Shown here piece by piece: positions 36,491 through 48,209 of a stretch of DNA of 64,000 nt. This DNA comes from Zonotrichia leucophrys gambelii. Its lineage: Eukaryota; Chordata; Aves; Passeriformes; Passerellidae. Below the pieces are notes generated by a model. That model saw only the letters and a program-made list of their open reading frames with translations, was not told where the DNA came from and did not search any database. The translations under genes and the position numbers were made by a program. The DNA lies in contig NC_088173.1 in NCBI RefSeq assembly GCF_028769735.1, positions 64,955,421-65,019,420 of the forward strand. Reading direction: 5' to 3'. Position 1 is the stretch's first letter, and each line of letters begins with the position of its first letter.

Positions 36491-37568
36491 GTAAGAATTT
36501 ATATTTATATGTCCATCATCACCAGGTCATTTGCATTTCAGTCTATGTAAGGGCCTCATTCATCTTCGACTTGAAAAATTTTGCTGCTTTCACTAACTGA
36601 ATTTAGGCCAAAGAAATATTTTTGGTCGTGTAAGACGTGGCTTGAAATTATCCAGTGTTGTGCCTATTTTCTATCAGATTATACATTACTCCTCACTAGT
36701 CTTTACCTTTATAACAATTGTATATTTTTGCTGCAGGGACCTTGCACTGAGTTCTTGCCAGGCCTATGAGCAGCAGAGTGTTTAAAAGTGCCCAGCTCAG
36801 GGCTGAGGTGAAACAAAGCCACTCCAGGCTTGTGCCCAAGGCCGCTGCTCTGGCCCTTCCCTGCACCATCCAGCAGCTCCCATTTATTAGGAAAAACAAG
36901 TGTCTAGCTGTTATGTTTGCAAAGAAGGGCTTAAAGTTCACTCCTAATTTATTTCCTCTTGTTAAATCTTGCATTGTTCTTCCATTGCTGGGGTAGGAAG
37001 GTCTCAGGGTGGTGGGCTGGCATCTCCTCTGGGACAGTGCAAGGGCCAAAGCCGTCCCCTGCCTCCCCTCTCCTGTGCCACTGCCCCTTCCAGGGATAAT
37101 CCCCTCTTTCCTGAGCTGTGGTTCACAATCCCCACCCACTTGCTTTTATCTGAAACGTTACCCTTCTGAAGCTTCTCAGGACAATTTCCATGGGAAATGT
37201 TTGTCTCACAATGGAGTAGTTTCCCATACTTTTGGGAGCAGAGGGGCAATTTTTTTCTCATAAACTGGACTGTGCACCATTGTGCATACTGTAAACCTCT
37301 GTCAGAGGCCTGAAGAAGGTCTGGTTGCCTCCAGTTAACAATACCACTGGGCTAATTGGTAGAAATAATTATCCCAAAGGCTGGAAAAACTCAATTAGAA
37401 GAAAGACACATTAAAATATTGTTCCCAGATACTCTATCTTCATTATAAGAGACCACCCATGTGAGTCCTGTCCTCCCACTGTTTACAGAGGTGTTATTTT
37501 TAAAAAGTAGGAGATTTCAGACAAGGCAGGGGAGAAGGCAAGGGGAGTCTTTGGGAGAGACACAAATC
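36491..37568. other. Unique non-coding sequence, no gene recognised
   Basis: A 147-codon minus frame (36696-37139) overlaps + frames in a moderately GC-rich patch and has no recognisable domain. No repeats are recognised. Confidence 0.5.
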
Positions 37569-37599
37569 ACACTGTCACTCTTCACTGAAGTGACAGTGT
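37569..37599. repeat. Perfect 11-bp hairpin
   Basis: ACACTGTCACT (37569-37579) and its exact reverse complement AGTGACAGTGT (37589-37599) flank a nine-base loop CTTCACTGA. It is too short for a microRNA precursor. Its function is unknown. Confidence 0.85.
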
Positions 37600-38954
37600 T
37601 AGAGGAGTAACAAGCCATTAGTGAAATCCAAGAGCTGAGGCTTCACATTGTTTTTTTTTTAAATAATGTGTGGTCCAAAGCCATTGTATTAAATGTAAAT
37701 GGAGAGGGAAATTATATTCCATATCCTCCCCACTGTATTGTAGTGACAGACAGACAGCTGGTTGCAGCACACACAGCCTGAGCCACCTCTCTGGTTCTAC
37801 GTGCCATCCTTGCTGAGCTCAGTGCTATTTCTTGTCCTGACAAGGATTCTCTGCTCAAAAGAGTTTAATTTTTTTTGTCTGCTGCGAGCAGCAGTGGGGG
37901 GTACGAGCAGGGCATTTTTCTCAAGTGATGAAGTCTGTTCCCACGGCTGTGGGGAGGAAGATGGAGGGAGAGGGAGCAGGAGGCAGGAGTGGGATATTCA
38001 GAGATGTGAACTTTGGCAGAAACATTTGGATGAAGGCATGAAAGTAGGTTTAAACCAAATATGTTATTTGAGAGCTGCAAGGCAACAGGTCTGCAGTCAG
38101 CAGAGAGTTTGCTCTGGCCTGTGCCTCAGATGCAGCTGAGGAATTATTCATCCAATATTTCTAAACTTGCATGCCCCTATGGATGCAAGGAGTGTGGTGA
38201 AAACTGTCCCACCCTCCTTTTGTGGGGTCAGCAGCACTGTGGCTGTGGCTGCCCTGCAGATGTCCCTGACAGGGAGGTTGGAGGCCTGGAGAGCAGGGCA
38301 GGACAGGCCGCAGCCCTGCTCACCGGCCTGCGCTGCTGGGCCTGCAGGGCCTGCCTGGGATCTGGGCTCCCACTGTGCTAAAAACAGTGCACAGCCTGCC
38401 TGCAAAGCTGCAGCCGTGAGATCCCTGTCCAAAGGGCTGCTGTGGGAGAAAGGAATTATTCCCACCTCACAAAGAGAGCATTTCTGGCACTGAGGATTTC
38501 CTGATGTCTGGGAATGCTGTGGCACAGCAAGGAGGAGCACCCAGGGCACTGCAGCTCTGTTTTGGTTAGTAGGATACCCTGGTTTCCTGTGCTGGGCTGG
38601 TCTCAGTGAGATGGCTGCGTTCCTTCACCCTACATGGTTATACTGGACAGAAGGAACAACTCAAGGTGTAACTGGTTCTAACATTGCAGGGATTGGGGGA
38701 TATTCTGCTCCCAGGAGCGCCCTCCTGCTAAAATCAGGATTCTGGCCTCCAGGAGAAGCAGCATCCTTGTGCTAGGGTGGTCGTGTCCCTCCTCCTACTG
38801 GAATGAGCCAGGAATGAACAAAAGGATGTTTCTGATCAATGCCTCCTCCCTGATCTCAGACTCCAGGTACCTTTAAACATTGTCATATTTGGGTGCAGCT
38901 TCCCCATCCTCTCTGTACTTGCCCTTCAGATAAATCTGACTACAAAGCTGCAAA
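37600..38954. other. Non-coding sequence with a GC-rich patch
   Basis: 38200-38570 is GC-rich with frames open on both strands (38148-38549 minus, 38061-38381 and 38167-38493 plus). The 38061-38381 frame includes a cysteine-dense run (CPYGCKECGENC, followed by CGCGC). It looks zinc-finger-like but matches no family spacing I know, and is most likely chance. Confidence 0.45.
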
Positions 38955-39100
38955 CAGAATCACAGAATCATAGAGTGTCTTGGGTTGAAAGGGACCTTAA
39001 AGATCATCTAATTCCAGCCCTCCACTGCCCTGGGCAGGGACACCTCCCACTGGAGCAGGTTTCCCAAAGCCCCATCCAGCCTGGCCTTGGGCACTGCCCT
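38955..39100 (-). mobile_element. CR1 LINE 3' end, relatively young copy
   Basis: On the + strand: the tail CAGAATCACAGAATCATAG, then GTCTTGGGTTGAAAGGGACC, TTAAAGATCATCTAATTCCA, GGGCAGGGACACCTCCCACT, AGCCCCATCCAGCCTGGCCT and TTGGGCACTGCC. This is a near-consensus antisense CR1 3' UTR. The copy is truncated to about 146 bp. It is the least diverged CR1 in the window. Confidence 0.95.
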
Positions 39101-40047
39101 TCAGCAGCGGGTGGAATTTGGCCACTCCTCCTTGTGCTCAAGGTTTAGCAGAGTTCCTTGTCCATGAATGCTTCTCTGCCCCTTCCTCTCATGTAACTTG
39201 CAGCCTCAAAGTGCATCATACCTTTGGGAGCACATATGAAACCCCTGGTCAAAAGGCTGTGCTCCTGTATTCAGGAATTTGTGCATAGCTGGAAACTAAA
39301 CAGGGAGCAAGAAGAGTTGAGTTGCTTTGGGGGATTTTTTGAGATGCAAGTTGGAATTTAAGAAAAAAATGTTAATTCCTCCTGCTTAAACTTAAGCTGG
39401 ATCCACATTTTGGATGGCTGTGCTTGCAGATGGAGTGGCTGTAGCTGTGTAATCGCCTCTCTCTGTGACCACTAATGACAAATTGCTACTGCAGGAAGGG
39501 AGAGAGGTGTTGAAAGACATTTTACAGCTTAGAAATGGGGAAATTCTTCCCTTCTTCCTCCACACATAGATGCCATAATGTGAGCAAATATGGCAAAGTG
39601 CAACTATGTGGCACATGTTGGAGCTGAAATCTGCCGGGTCCTTTCCTCTGGGACTGAATTTGACAAGGTCTTACTATTTCAGGAGTGCTGAAACGAAGCA
39701 GCAATATAGTGCTGAGCTTCATCCAAACCTAGTTTTACTATATGAACTACTTTCATCTGCTGCCTATGCCTCTTCCCATCCAAATATGGACAGAATAAAC
39801 ACAGCAAGCCCACGAAACTCTGCTGCTCTGCTCAGAGCACACAGCAGCTACCCAGTACACTCATGAAAAAATTCAGATATCTCACCTCTCTATAGGAATT
39901 TTTATCTACAGTTCCCAGCCTGCTGCATAAAGAAGGGAAGAGCAGTGTGTCTGTTTTTCTGAAGAGGAGGTGGGATGAATAAAAGGTAAACCCAAATTCT
40001 TTAGAAGTTTGCATCTTGACTCCAAGATGGGAAGATGTAAGTGTCTA
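39101..40047. other. Unique non-coding sequence, no gene recognised
   Basis: No repeat or gene is recognised between the CR1 end and the LTR. Frames are under 90 codons. Confidence 0.5.
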
Positions 40048-40475
40048 TGTAGCAGTCTCATTTTCTGGAAAAATCCCCTCACCCAGGATTTTTCTCCTAA
40101 AAAACTGAGAAGCCTCAGAGAAGAAAGAAAATAATAATTATCTGAATTGCTTCTCCTGTGTTTTACTCCTTTAGAATGTGTTTGGAGATTGTTTACCAAA
40201 GGTGATTATTTCATTGAATTTCTGGTGTGAGTTGTTTTCACTCTTTGGCCATTTAGGGCCAAGCTGTGTCGAGACTCTGGAGGGTGTAATGAGTTTTCAT
40301 TACTATCTTTTTAGCCTTCAGTGAGTATCCTTTCTGTATTCTTTAGTATAGTTTAGTATACAGCATTCTTTAATACAATATAATATCATATAATAAAATA
40401 ATAAATTAGCCTTCTGAGGACATGGAGTCAGATTCATCGTTCCCCCCTTCATCTGGGGGGAACCCAAATACAAAA
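40048..40475 (+). mobile_element. Endogenous retrovirus LTR (solo), songbird type
   Basis: Blocks in order resemble a songbird LTR family I recall: CACCCAGGATTTTTCTCCTA, CTGAGAAGCCTCAGAGAAGA, an ATAATAATTATCTG block, TTCTTTAGTATAGTTTAGTA, the AT-rich run TAATATCATATAATAAAATA with an AATAAA polyadenylation signal (40392-40397), then TTAGCCTTCTGAGGACATGG and GTCAGATTCATCG. The start (TGTAGCAG) and end are estimates. The flanks TGTCTA (40042-40047) and TGTCTG (40476-40481) may be a target-site duplication with one mismatch. No internal viral genes are adjacent, so this is a solo LTR. Confidence 0.75.
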
Positions 40476-41029
40476 TGTCTGGATGGAAAATGTAATATAT
40501 TCAAACATGTTCTGGTGCTGGGAATCTTTAATAGACATAGCCCAGCCTCTCACTGCCTGGAGATGCTGCTCTGGGCAGAAAAGTGCCAGTTCACTCAGAA
40601 ACTGGGAATTTTGTTTTAGCAAGGCTGGTTGAAATGCCAAGTAAGCTTAGCAAGATTCCCGAACCTGCTGAATTCATGGGAGTCCCCTTAACAGGATAGA
40701 TCTCTAGTGGTCAAACTGCTAGATTATTAAAGAGAATTGTCAAAAAGCTCCCAGCTTAGGGATTTCTAGATCTCCTTCTTCTTTCATGACCCTTCTATAG
40801 GACAGCTCTCCTGAGGTGCGGGTGGGGAGCAGCCAGCTGAGCTGGTGGCTTTACAGCAAAAGAGCCAACATGTTCACAAACAATTCTAATAGTGTCTGAC
40901 CAGTAGGATAAATAAATAGATTTCAACCAACAGCAATATTCTGCAGACATGCATTGTAGTCATTTTAGCTGGATGAGCTCATTCAGTACCATGGAACAAA
41001 GTTTTATAATTGCCTGGGGGATGGAGTGG
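40476..41029. other. Unique non-coding sequence, no gene recognised
   Basis: No repeat family or exon is recognised. Confidence 0.5.
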
Positions 41030-41215
41030 GTGCCTTTAAGGGGCAAAGGATATTAATGATGTTATTCAGAAAGATTAATGCTATTATATCACAGAGTCCC
41101 CCATGACTCCAAAGAGCACATCTATTAATGAACTTACTTATGATTAAAGCATGCTGAGCAAAACAATAGTTAATTGAGCAATGGAAAAAAAATACAAGGG
41201 AAGATTTTATCTTTT
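41030..41215. promoter_or_regulatory. Conserved-looking non-coding island (candidate)
   Basis: This is an AT-rich, CpG-poor, repeat-free segment with several ATTAA/TAAT homeodomain-type cores (ATATTAATGATGTTATTCAG, AGATTAATGCTATTATATCA, TATTAATGAACTTACTTATG, TTAATTGAGCAATGG). This resembles many vertebrate enhancers, but is judged on texture only. Confidence 0.25.
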
Positions 41216-42409
41216 GTGGAAGTAGATTTATACAATTTAGCCCGTGACTGCAATTGTCTGTGAGGTGCATAGGATCATGTTTTCAATCAGGGAATGTCAT
41301 CACCTTTTGGACAGGACACAGGAACTGGCCACTGTGGGCTGTTTGCCATCCCAAATTAACTGCTGCACACCTGATGCAGAAGAGCTTCAGCACTCACCTC
41401 CATTTTACTGCTGCAGTACCTGCACCGTCCCACCTGCCTGCACAGACAGCCTGAGGGCCAGAGGGGCCTCACACAAAGTGTGCAGGGATCAGTTGTCTGG
41501 GGCTTTGGTCAGTCCAGCAGTGAGAAGCCCAGGGAGGGGCTGAGTGATGGTAAGTCAGGGTGTTGCAGGGCATTTGCTGGGTGTGATAACTGCTCTGTGC
41601 TGGCCCTGCTCCCTGGGGCACACAGAGAGGGGCTCTGCAGACCCCACAGGGAGGGACTGACTCCTCGGAGAGCGCAGCACTGTGCATGCTGGACTTGTTG
41701 CAGGCTGGTGGGAGACATCTGAGCTGTGCAAAGGGACCTTGCTGGCCCTGGCTGGTGCCCCCTTGGCTGCAGAGACAGGAGGAGCCTGCTCGTGGAGCCC
41801 ATGGTAAGGGATGCACATTTCCATCTACACTGGCACTCCTGGGCCAAAGGGTTGGGATAGTCCCTGGGGCTGTTTGGGTCAGGGTCCATTGCTTGGTTTT
41901 CCTGCTCACAAGTGGTGTTGTGTGTGTGAGGGGCACAGCTGCAGGTCAGGCATGGACCACCCCCACCAGGCAGCTGAAGGTGGGAAGGTTTGGATGACCT
42001 GAGTTTGTGCAACCTGCTTCCTAGGCAAGGCATTTTTTGGGGGATCTTTCAACTCTTTTTACGAGCAAAAGCCTGTAAGATCTCCACTTCAATAAGCTAC
42101 ATCAAGAAGGAGTTGAAGGTTTCTCTGAAAACTTCTGACCAGGCCTGTCCTAACCTGCAGCTTCTCAAGTGGTTTTTATTATTCCAAGAGCCATGTGGCT
42201 GCACTGCAAATTTTCTTTCACTTCCTCAGCCATAATTCCCAAAAGTCATCATCACACATTGATCAAAGCACGGCTCTGCCCCTCTGATCTCTGGGAACCT
42301 GCTGCCAGAGATGTTGCCCTCTGCCTTGCCCAGCCCCAAGGCTGGAGGTGGGATATCCTCATCCCAGGGTGCCCATGCCCATAAGGGGAGTGGTGTTTCT
42401 TGGGAGTGG
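41216..42409. other. Non-coding sequence with a GC-rich patch
   Basis: 41380-41990 is GC-rich. Minus frames (41509-42033, 174 codons; 41469-41936; 41555-41824) and + frames (41244-41543, 41480-41722, 41686-41997) overlap, so low stop density is the likely cause. Donor-like ATG|GTAAGT near 41550 and CATG|GTAAGG near 41803 are present. No domain is recognised. Confidence 0.45.
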
Positions 42410-43012
42410 TGTCAGGATCTCTAGCTGCTCAGAGTGACCCTGAGAAATGTTAAAGTCTCTTGTCCCAGCCTGGCGCTTGAAGAAGGAGTCAGAGCTCTTC
42501 AGTTCTCGGTCTCAAGGTTGTTTATTGTTTCTTATCTATAAAATTCTTTCTCCTGCCCTGCCGAGGTCCATCCAGCAGGACAGTTCCAGGCACTCTGCCT
42601 GCCCCTGGGATGGTGTTATGTCTTTATACTCAAAACTACATATAACATTACTTCCCAATACCTATCACCCGTGTTAGGCAGTGAGCTTCTACTCTAAACT
42701 AATCTGTAAGTGCCACCATCACAGCAGAAGATGGAGGCCAAGAAGAAGAAGGAGAAAGGCTGGACACACCCAGTTTCCTCCATCTTGTCTCCTGAACCCC
42801 CATACCAAAAACCCCAAAATCTACCTTTTCCACTCTGTGATAACTTCACTAATATTCTACCTAAACTGTTGTGGCTTGCTGATCTTCATACAAGGTTGGT
42901 AGTTTGCTCCATGGGCCATAATCAAACCCGCAGGTGTTTGTGCCAGGGTCTCTGAGCCCCCTGGCAGGGTCTTGGCCATCCTGGACAGACAGAGGGATGT
43001 GCTGGGTTCCCA
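42410..43012 (-). mobile_element. Endogenous retrovirus LTR (solo), about 600 bp
   Basis: Bounded on the + strand by TGTCAGGATC and GGGTTCCCA, giving TG...CA termini. Read on the minus strand it has a TATAAA box (about 42623-42628) and an AATAAA polyadenylation signal (42521-42526) in the right order and spacing for U3-R-U5. 42755-43012 aligns with 47794-48058 (shared blocks: AAAGGCTGGACA, CCTCCATCTTG, CTGAACCCCCAT, TGTGATAA.TTCACTA, ACAAGGTTGGTA, GGGTCTCTGAG). The flanks show only a weak duplication (GAGTGG against GGGTGG, one base out of place). No primer-binding site or polypurine tract lies alongside. Confidence 0.8.
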
Positions 43013-45660
43013 AGGGTGGAGCAGGGATGCTGCTCCCTGAGCCTCTGGCCAGCCCTGTCCCTGGGCACTGCCATGCTCTCCATGTCCTCAGGTGGACACA
43101 AGCTGTGCTCACATCTCACCTGCTGTGCTGCCAACCCTCCACCTTCCCGGCAGCACTCAGGGCCCTGGGGCAGGCACAGGGCTGCCTGCTCCGCTTGGTA
43201 AGCAAACAGCTGCATTTAATTCTCTACTGCACGTCCTCCTTTCCCTCAGGAGCCACACTGCACAAGGCTTTTCCTTTAAAAACGACACTGCCCTGCCTTC
43301 CCCTCCCTCCATCCTCCCCGAGTGTCAAACCCCACGTGGCTCCGTGTCCTTGCTGAGCCCTCCTTGGCACCACCATGGGGTTTCTTGTCCTGGGGCAGCT
43401 GTGTGATCTGTCCCTGGACACAGGCACTTTCCTCCTGCTGGAAAAAGAACATTTGGGCTATTAGCACAGAGGAAGCTCGCAGTGTCATGAAAGTTTATAT
43501 CAAACAATTGTTGTACCACAGGAGCTGGAAAAACAATTTTTTTAAACAGCACTGTATCATTTCCCATTTTTTTTAAACAAAAGCTCAAACATTTCAGCTG
43601 TTAAAAAGTGGACAGTGCATTAACTCTTCATGTTGCTTACATAAAGCTAAAATAAATAACTGTAGGTTTCAGTCCAGAACACTGTATCTCTAATCCTTCA
43701 TGCTGTATTCTTATCTCAAAGTTGTGTTTCAAAATAAGCTCTAATAAAAATTATTCACCAGCCAAGGCAGGAAATACAATCCTTGCCCTACCCTTTCTAT
43801 CTTGTTCCCCATGATTGCAGACCTATTGAGTGTGCCATAAGGAAGCACACAATAGAATGAGATCAAATAATAAATGGAAGCAATACATCAGCTGTATACT
43901 CCTTTAGCCCAAAACAACTTTCACCTCCAATTCCAGTCCATGAGGCCATGAACAGAGCAGCACGTCTCACCCTTTGTGGGTAAAATGTGTGTTAAGGGTA
44001 GAGGGAAAAAAAGAGTTGATTTTGTGGGTGAACACATAACAGAGTTTCCCAAAGGAAGCCTAAAGCTTAAAAAAACCCACATGTGGATTCAAGTTGTGTA
44101 TCACAATGTTGATTTTTGTTCAGCAATTTATTTCAGAAGATAGATATTTTATTGATCTGCATGATCTTTTTTCAATGGGGGTGTGCAAATTGTGGAACCC
44201 TGAACCAAGTGTGTTCTCTTGTGTCTGGGTACGCTTAAGTCTCTACTAAAAACTCGCCCAGAATTCTCTCAGAATCAGAGAGAAGCAAAACATCCTCCCA
44301 TGTTTTTCATCCTGACTAAGATTTGATAGACTCAGCTTGCAGAAGTCTGTGAGAAGTCTGCAGTGGACTCAGACTACAAGAATTGCCATACCTTTCTACA
44401 AAAGCTCTGGATTAATCCAGAACTATGAAATAAAAGTCCAGTGATTTTACCAATGGTTTATTTCCTGTAAGATACTGATATGTTATCACCTGTTGTTCCC
44501 AAAATGTAATAGAGAACTAAAATACATGCCATAAGCAAAGTTACCCTATATGCTGACATTAAACAAATTTTATCTTACAATCAAATTTTGATGATAAAAA
44601 ATTTAAAAAGTTCTTCCTATGAAATCATTTATCTATTTGTAAAGCTGCAGCATTGTAATACAACTTTAGCATTCACAATGCAGTTTTGCTGCTAATACTC
44701 TTATTTAGGTTTTGCAATCTAAATGTTGTTATAATAGACAGGGTGAAACACCATTTTGTCTGTAAAAGGTTGAGCAAAGGCTAAATATCCTTAAATTACA
44801 CTCATGGCAGTGTAAATGTTTTGAGTTCTTTTGCAATCACAGTTTTGTTAAGCAGCAGCATTACTTTTGTTGAACTTGTAAGCTTTCCAGTACAAACTTG
44901 CTTTTGTTGACAGTATGGTTTTTTGCAGCATTTTAAAGATAAAAAACTATTTTGATGATCAGAAGAACCCTGGCATAAGAAAAATAAGAACAAATGTTGA
45001 CATAATTTTTTGTCCTATTGTGACAGGCACTTGCAGAGGATAAAGTCCATTAATTCATGGGAGCTGATGAGACATAATAAGAATGGTGTAAATACATTAA
45101 GTAGATAATTGTCTGGACAGTTGCATGGAGCTAAGCGTTTTAAGCTATTATCTGTGTTTATTGACTGGTCCATAAGCATCTGGGTCTGCTCTTCAGGACC
45201 AATATGAGCTGGGAGTGGAGAAAAGCTGTGAGCTGCAGACCCAGCCTGGGCTGACCATGGGGTGCTTCAGTGAGCTTAGCCCTTAAATTAGGGTTGGGGC
45301 TGCAAGGGGAGGACCTGGCTGACTTGATTTCCAAGTCTTCTGCCCTTACCCTGCAACCTAATAACTCAAAACTGTTGCTATCACCTTCCTTTAGCAAAAC
45401 CCTCTGAGTGTGGCTCCTTGTTTGCAAAGGGGAATTGGCTGCAGCTGCTGGGGTAGGGAACAGTTGGTAGCCCTTTCCTGTGTAAGTCAGAGGGAATGAA
45501 CTAAATGCTCACAGCCTGTGTGCAGGAGGAGAAAATGACACTAATGCCTGTGGAAAAACAAAAGGAGGCAAGCAGGAAATAAATGAAAAAAATCCATGAG
45601 AAAATGGATTTTGTGGTGTGTTTAACCATGGCTCAGAGGAGGTGCCTATGAAATGAGAAA
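43013..45660. other. Unique non-coding sequence, no gene recognised
   Basis: 43013-43480 is GC-rich with overlapping chance frames on both strands. 43560-45150 is AT-rich and repeat-free. No retroviral gag, pol or env remnant is recognised between the two related LTRs. Confidence 0.5.
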
Positions 45661-45680
45661 GTTTGCTTGCTTGCTTGCCT
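45661..45680. repeat. (TTGC)n short simple repeat
   Basis: Four TTGC units (45663-45678). Confidence 0.9.
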
Positions 45681-47662
45681 GTAGGGTTTATTTATTTTTT
45701 AAAGCTTCCTTTTAAAAAAAGAACAGGGGAAAAAAATCAAGCAAAAAGTCAAGTTTCTCATCAGCTGGTGACTCAGACAGCTCAAGCTGTGAGCAGCTCT
45801 GTGATTTCTCACTAAGCAGCATGTGGTTCTCTCAGCCTTGGTGCAGAGACCCCCTTGCAAGATCCATTTGGACAACCCAAAATTTATGCTGGTGTCTAAA
45901 GCTAGGCAAGCAGATGGAGTTTTATTGGAAGAGGAATGCCCTGAATGAAAGCAGGATTAGCTTTGTGGAAAATCACCTGTGTTAAATACTGGTTCGGGCC
46001 AGTGACTGATTTAGTGGCAGTGGATGGAGAAGCCAAACATCTGTTTCCCTCAATCATTTTTAAACATTTCCCTCATCCCTTCATAGCACTGAGCCTACAA
46101 GTATTTCCAGATCAAAGTTCTTACCTTCCTGAACATTTTCTATATTTAGTGAACGCCTGAATGAAGCAATGACCTTTCTCCACAAGAGAAGAGCTGGATA
46201 AACTGGGATTCCTACATGTTTGCACAGGTTTCTTCCTCATAGCCAGCATGGTTGTGAGTGCCACAATTACACATTGCTGTAGTTCCAGGCTTATCTGGAA
46301 GAAGGTTTCACATCCATCAGTCAAGCATGAGGATCTCCTTTACTAAAGATGCAATTGATCCAGGATGTGTAAGATTACAGAGGGTAAGACTTGGGTTTCC
46401 ATCCCATGTAACTTGACAAAATGTTGACATTTTTGGACAGAATTTTTCCTTTAGCATTTAATGCAGACCACCTGAAATCTTCTTTGATCATTTCCAAGCC
46501 ATATACTTTTGAATCAAGATAATATTTATTTCCTAGCTATTTTATAGATACATATTGTAGAATACATATCTGAGTGTCAACATGCAGTGATTTTTTTTCT
46601 TTTACTGAAAAAGTTAAAATGGGGCATTCTGAGAATTCTGAACCTGAAATACTTTCCAAAACGCTTTTTTTTTTTCTAGTTTCTCTGGAGAATTTCCCTC
46701 CAGTCCTGTAATGAAACCATTCAAAATAGAATAAACAGGCAAAGTATTTAAATTACAATATTCCAAATGGCAGACACTTCAGAGAGAGGCATTGGGACAT
46801 GCTATGTGTTTTTCAGCACATCTTGGTCCTTTGGTACATATGTATTAAAAACATCTTTCTTTTTTCCATGATACTCCTCATTTGAGGAGGGTGTGCTTCT
46901 TGGAACAAACTTGCTGTCCAAATGGGGCTATTAAAGTTGAACAAGTTGTATAACTGGCCTTTTGCTAATTAATGGCAATATACCATGCAGTTGTTAATAG
47001 TTATGTCATGGCTTGTGGATTTTTTTCCAAACTTTATTTTCTATTGCTGAGGCTTTGATTATTTTTTGAAAGACAAGAATGTTGACAGTATCTGCACCCA
47101 TGTACAGCTTCTGGAAGAGCTTAGGTAGATTGAAAAATCATTTCCAAGAGCTGACTGAATTGGATAATCTTTGTTTTCCAGATTTTTTTCCTTTATTTTC
47201 TCTATTTAATCCATACTGACATGACTGGCATTTTAATTACATAATATTACACTTTTTGAAATTGCATTTCCCTGTGATGGTGGAACAGCAGTTCTCCCAT
47301 CAAGATGCATGAAAGCATATATGGTTGTGGGTGGGGGAAGGAATTTAATATATTTTATGCAAAACTCATCTATACTCCAAAAATGAGCCAATTTCCATGT
47401 GGAAACAGATTTGGCCTCCTTTAAAAACTGGCTGACTTCCCTGGAAAATGTATCCATTTCGGCCAACAACTCTCTAAACGAACAGAACTTTCTTTGCAAA
47501 CATTTTAAACCCAAAACTCAATACAGAAAACTTTTCAGGATGAGTTTGTTTGCTGTTCTTTACTTCTACAGTGGTCACCCAGCTATGAAATTGGCTTGGT
47601 GTCATGGTGAGCAGCTTCAGCTTTTCCAGAAGTTCAAGACAGCAGCCACAGTCCCAAGCAAT
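45681..47662. other. AT-rich non-coding sequence, no gene recognised
   Basis: No repeat family is recognised. Minus frame 47233-47514 and + frame 47399-47665 overlap and match nothing I know. Short poly-T/A runs lie at 46589-46604 and 46664-46678. Confidence 0.5.
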
Positions 47663-48058
47663 TGAAAACCTGGGTTTATCCTCTCATCTAGAGCCTGGGA
47701 CCAGCCTCAGCACAGAGCTCCTTGGTGCCCATGCTGGGATGCTCATTCTTTATTCAGGGAGAGGAATGCCCAGCACAAGCTAACCCCAAAACCAAAGGCT
47801 GGACATGCCCAGATTCCTCCATCTTGCCCCCTGAACCCCCATTTAAAAAAACCCAAAATCTATTTTTCCCCTCTGTGATAAATTCACTATCCTATTTAAA
47901 CTTTCGTGGCTTGTAATCCTTCCTACAAGGTTGGTAATTGTTTTTTCCAAGGGCCAAATCAAAGGCACAGGGGTCTTGGGCTCTGTGCCAAGGTCTCTGA
48001 GTCCCCTGACAGGGTCTCCAGTCCTGCAGGGCAGCCAGAGGAATGTCCTGGGTTCCCA
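47663..48058 (-). mobile_element. Endogenous retrovirus LTR, same family as 42410-43012
   Basis: 47794-48058 aligns with the U3 part of the LTR at 42410-43012. On the minus strand an AATAAA signal (47749-47754) is followed by a diverged R/U5 (GAGCTCTG and GGCTGGTCCCAGGCTC, matching GAGCTCTG and GGCTGGGAC of the other copy). The distance from U3 homology to the AATAAA is about 40 bp here against about 230 bp there, so this copy has lost (or the other gained) about 190 bp including the TATA box. The + strand start is an estimate; the end at CCCA (48058) is shared. Confidence 0.75.
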
Positions 48059-48067
48059 CTCCCTCCT

Positions 48068-48093
48068 GTGACACACTGCTCCAGGTGTGTCAC
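48068..48093. repeat. Perfect 9-bp hairpin beside the LTR
   Basis: GTGACACAC (48068-48076) and GTGTGTCAC (48085-48093) flank an eight-base loop. Confidence 0.8.
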
Positions 48094-48209
48094 CTGTCAC
48101 CAAAGGGGACACAATGAAGATTTCTGTGTCCCAGACCAAGTTAAAGTTTGCAGCTCTTGTCCCCTTTGAGCTGGTCTTGGACTGCTGGTGACAGCAACGG
48201 TGCTGTGAG

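Noticed and set aside
41509..42033. 174-codon minus-strand frame
   Set aside because: It is overlapped by five other frames on both strands in a GC-rich patch, a sign of low stop density and not coding.
43013..47662. Internal region of a provirus between two related LTRs
   Set aside because: No primer-binding site, polypurine tract or gag/pol/env-like translation is visible. The LTRs differ by a large indel.
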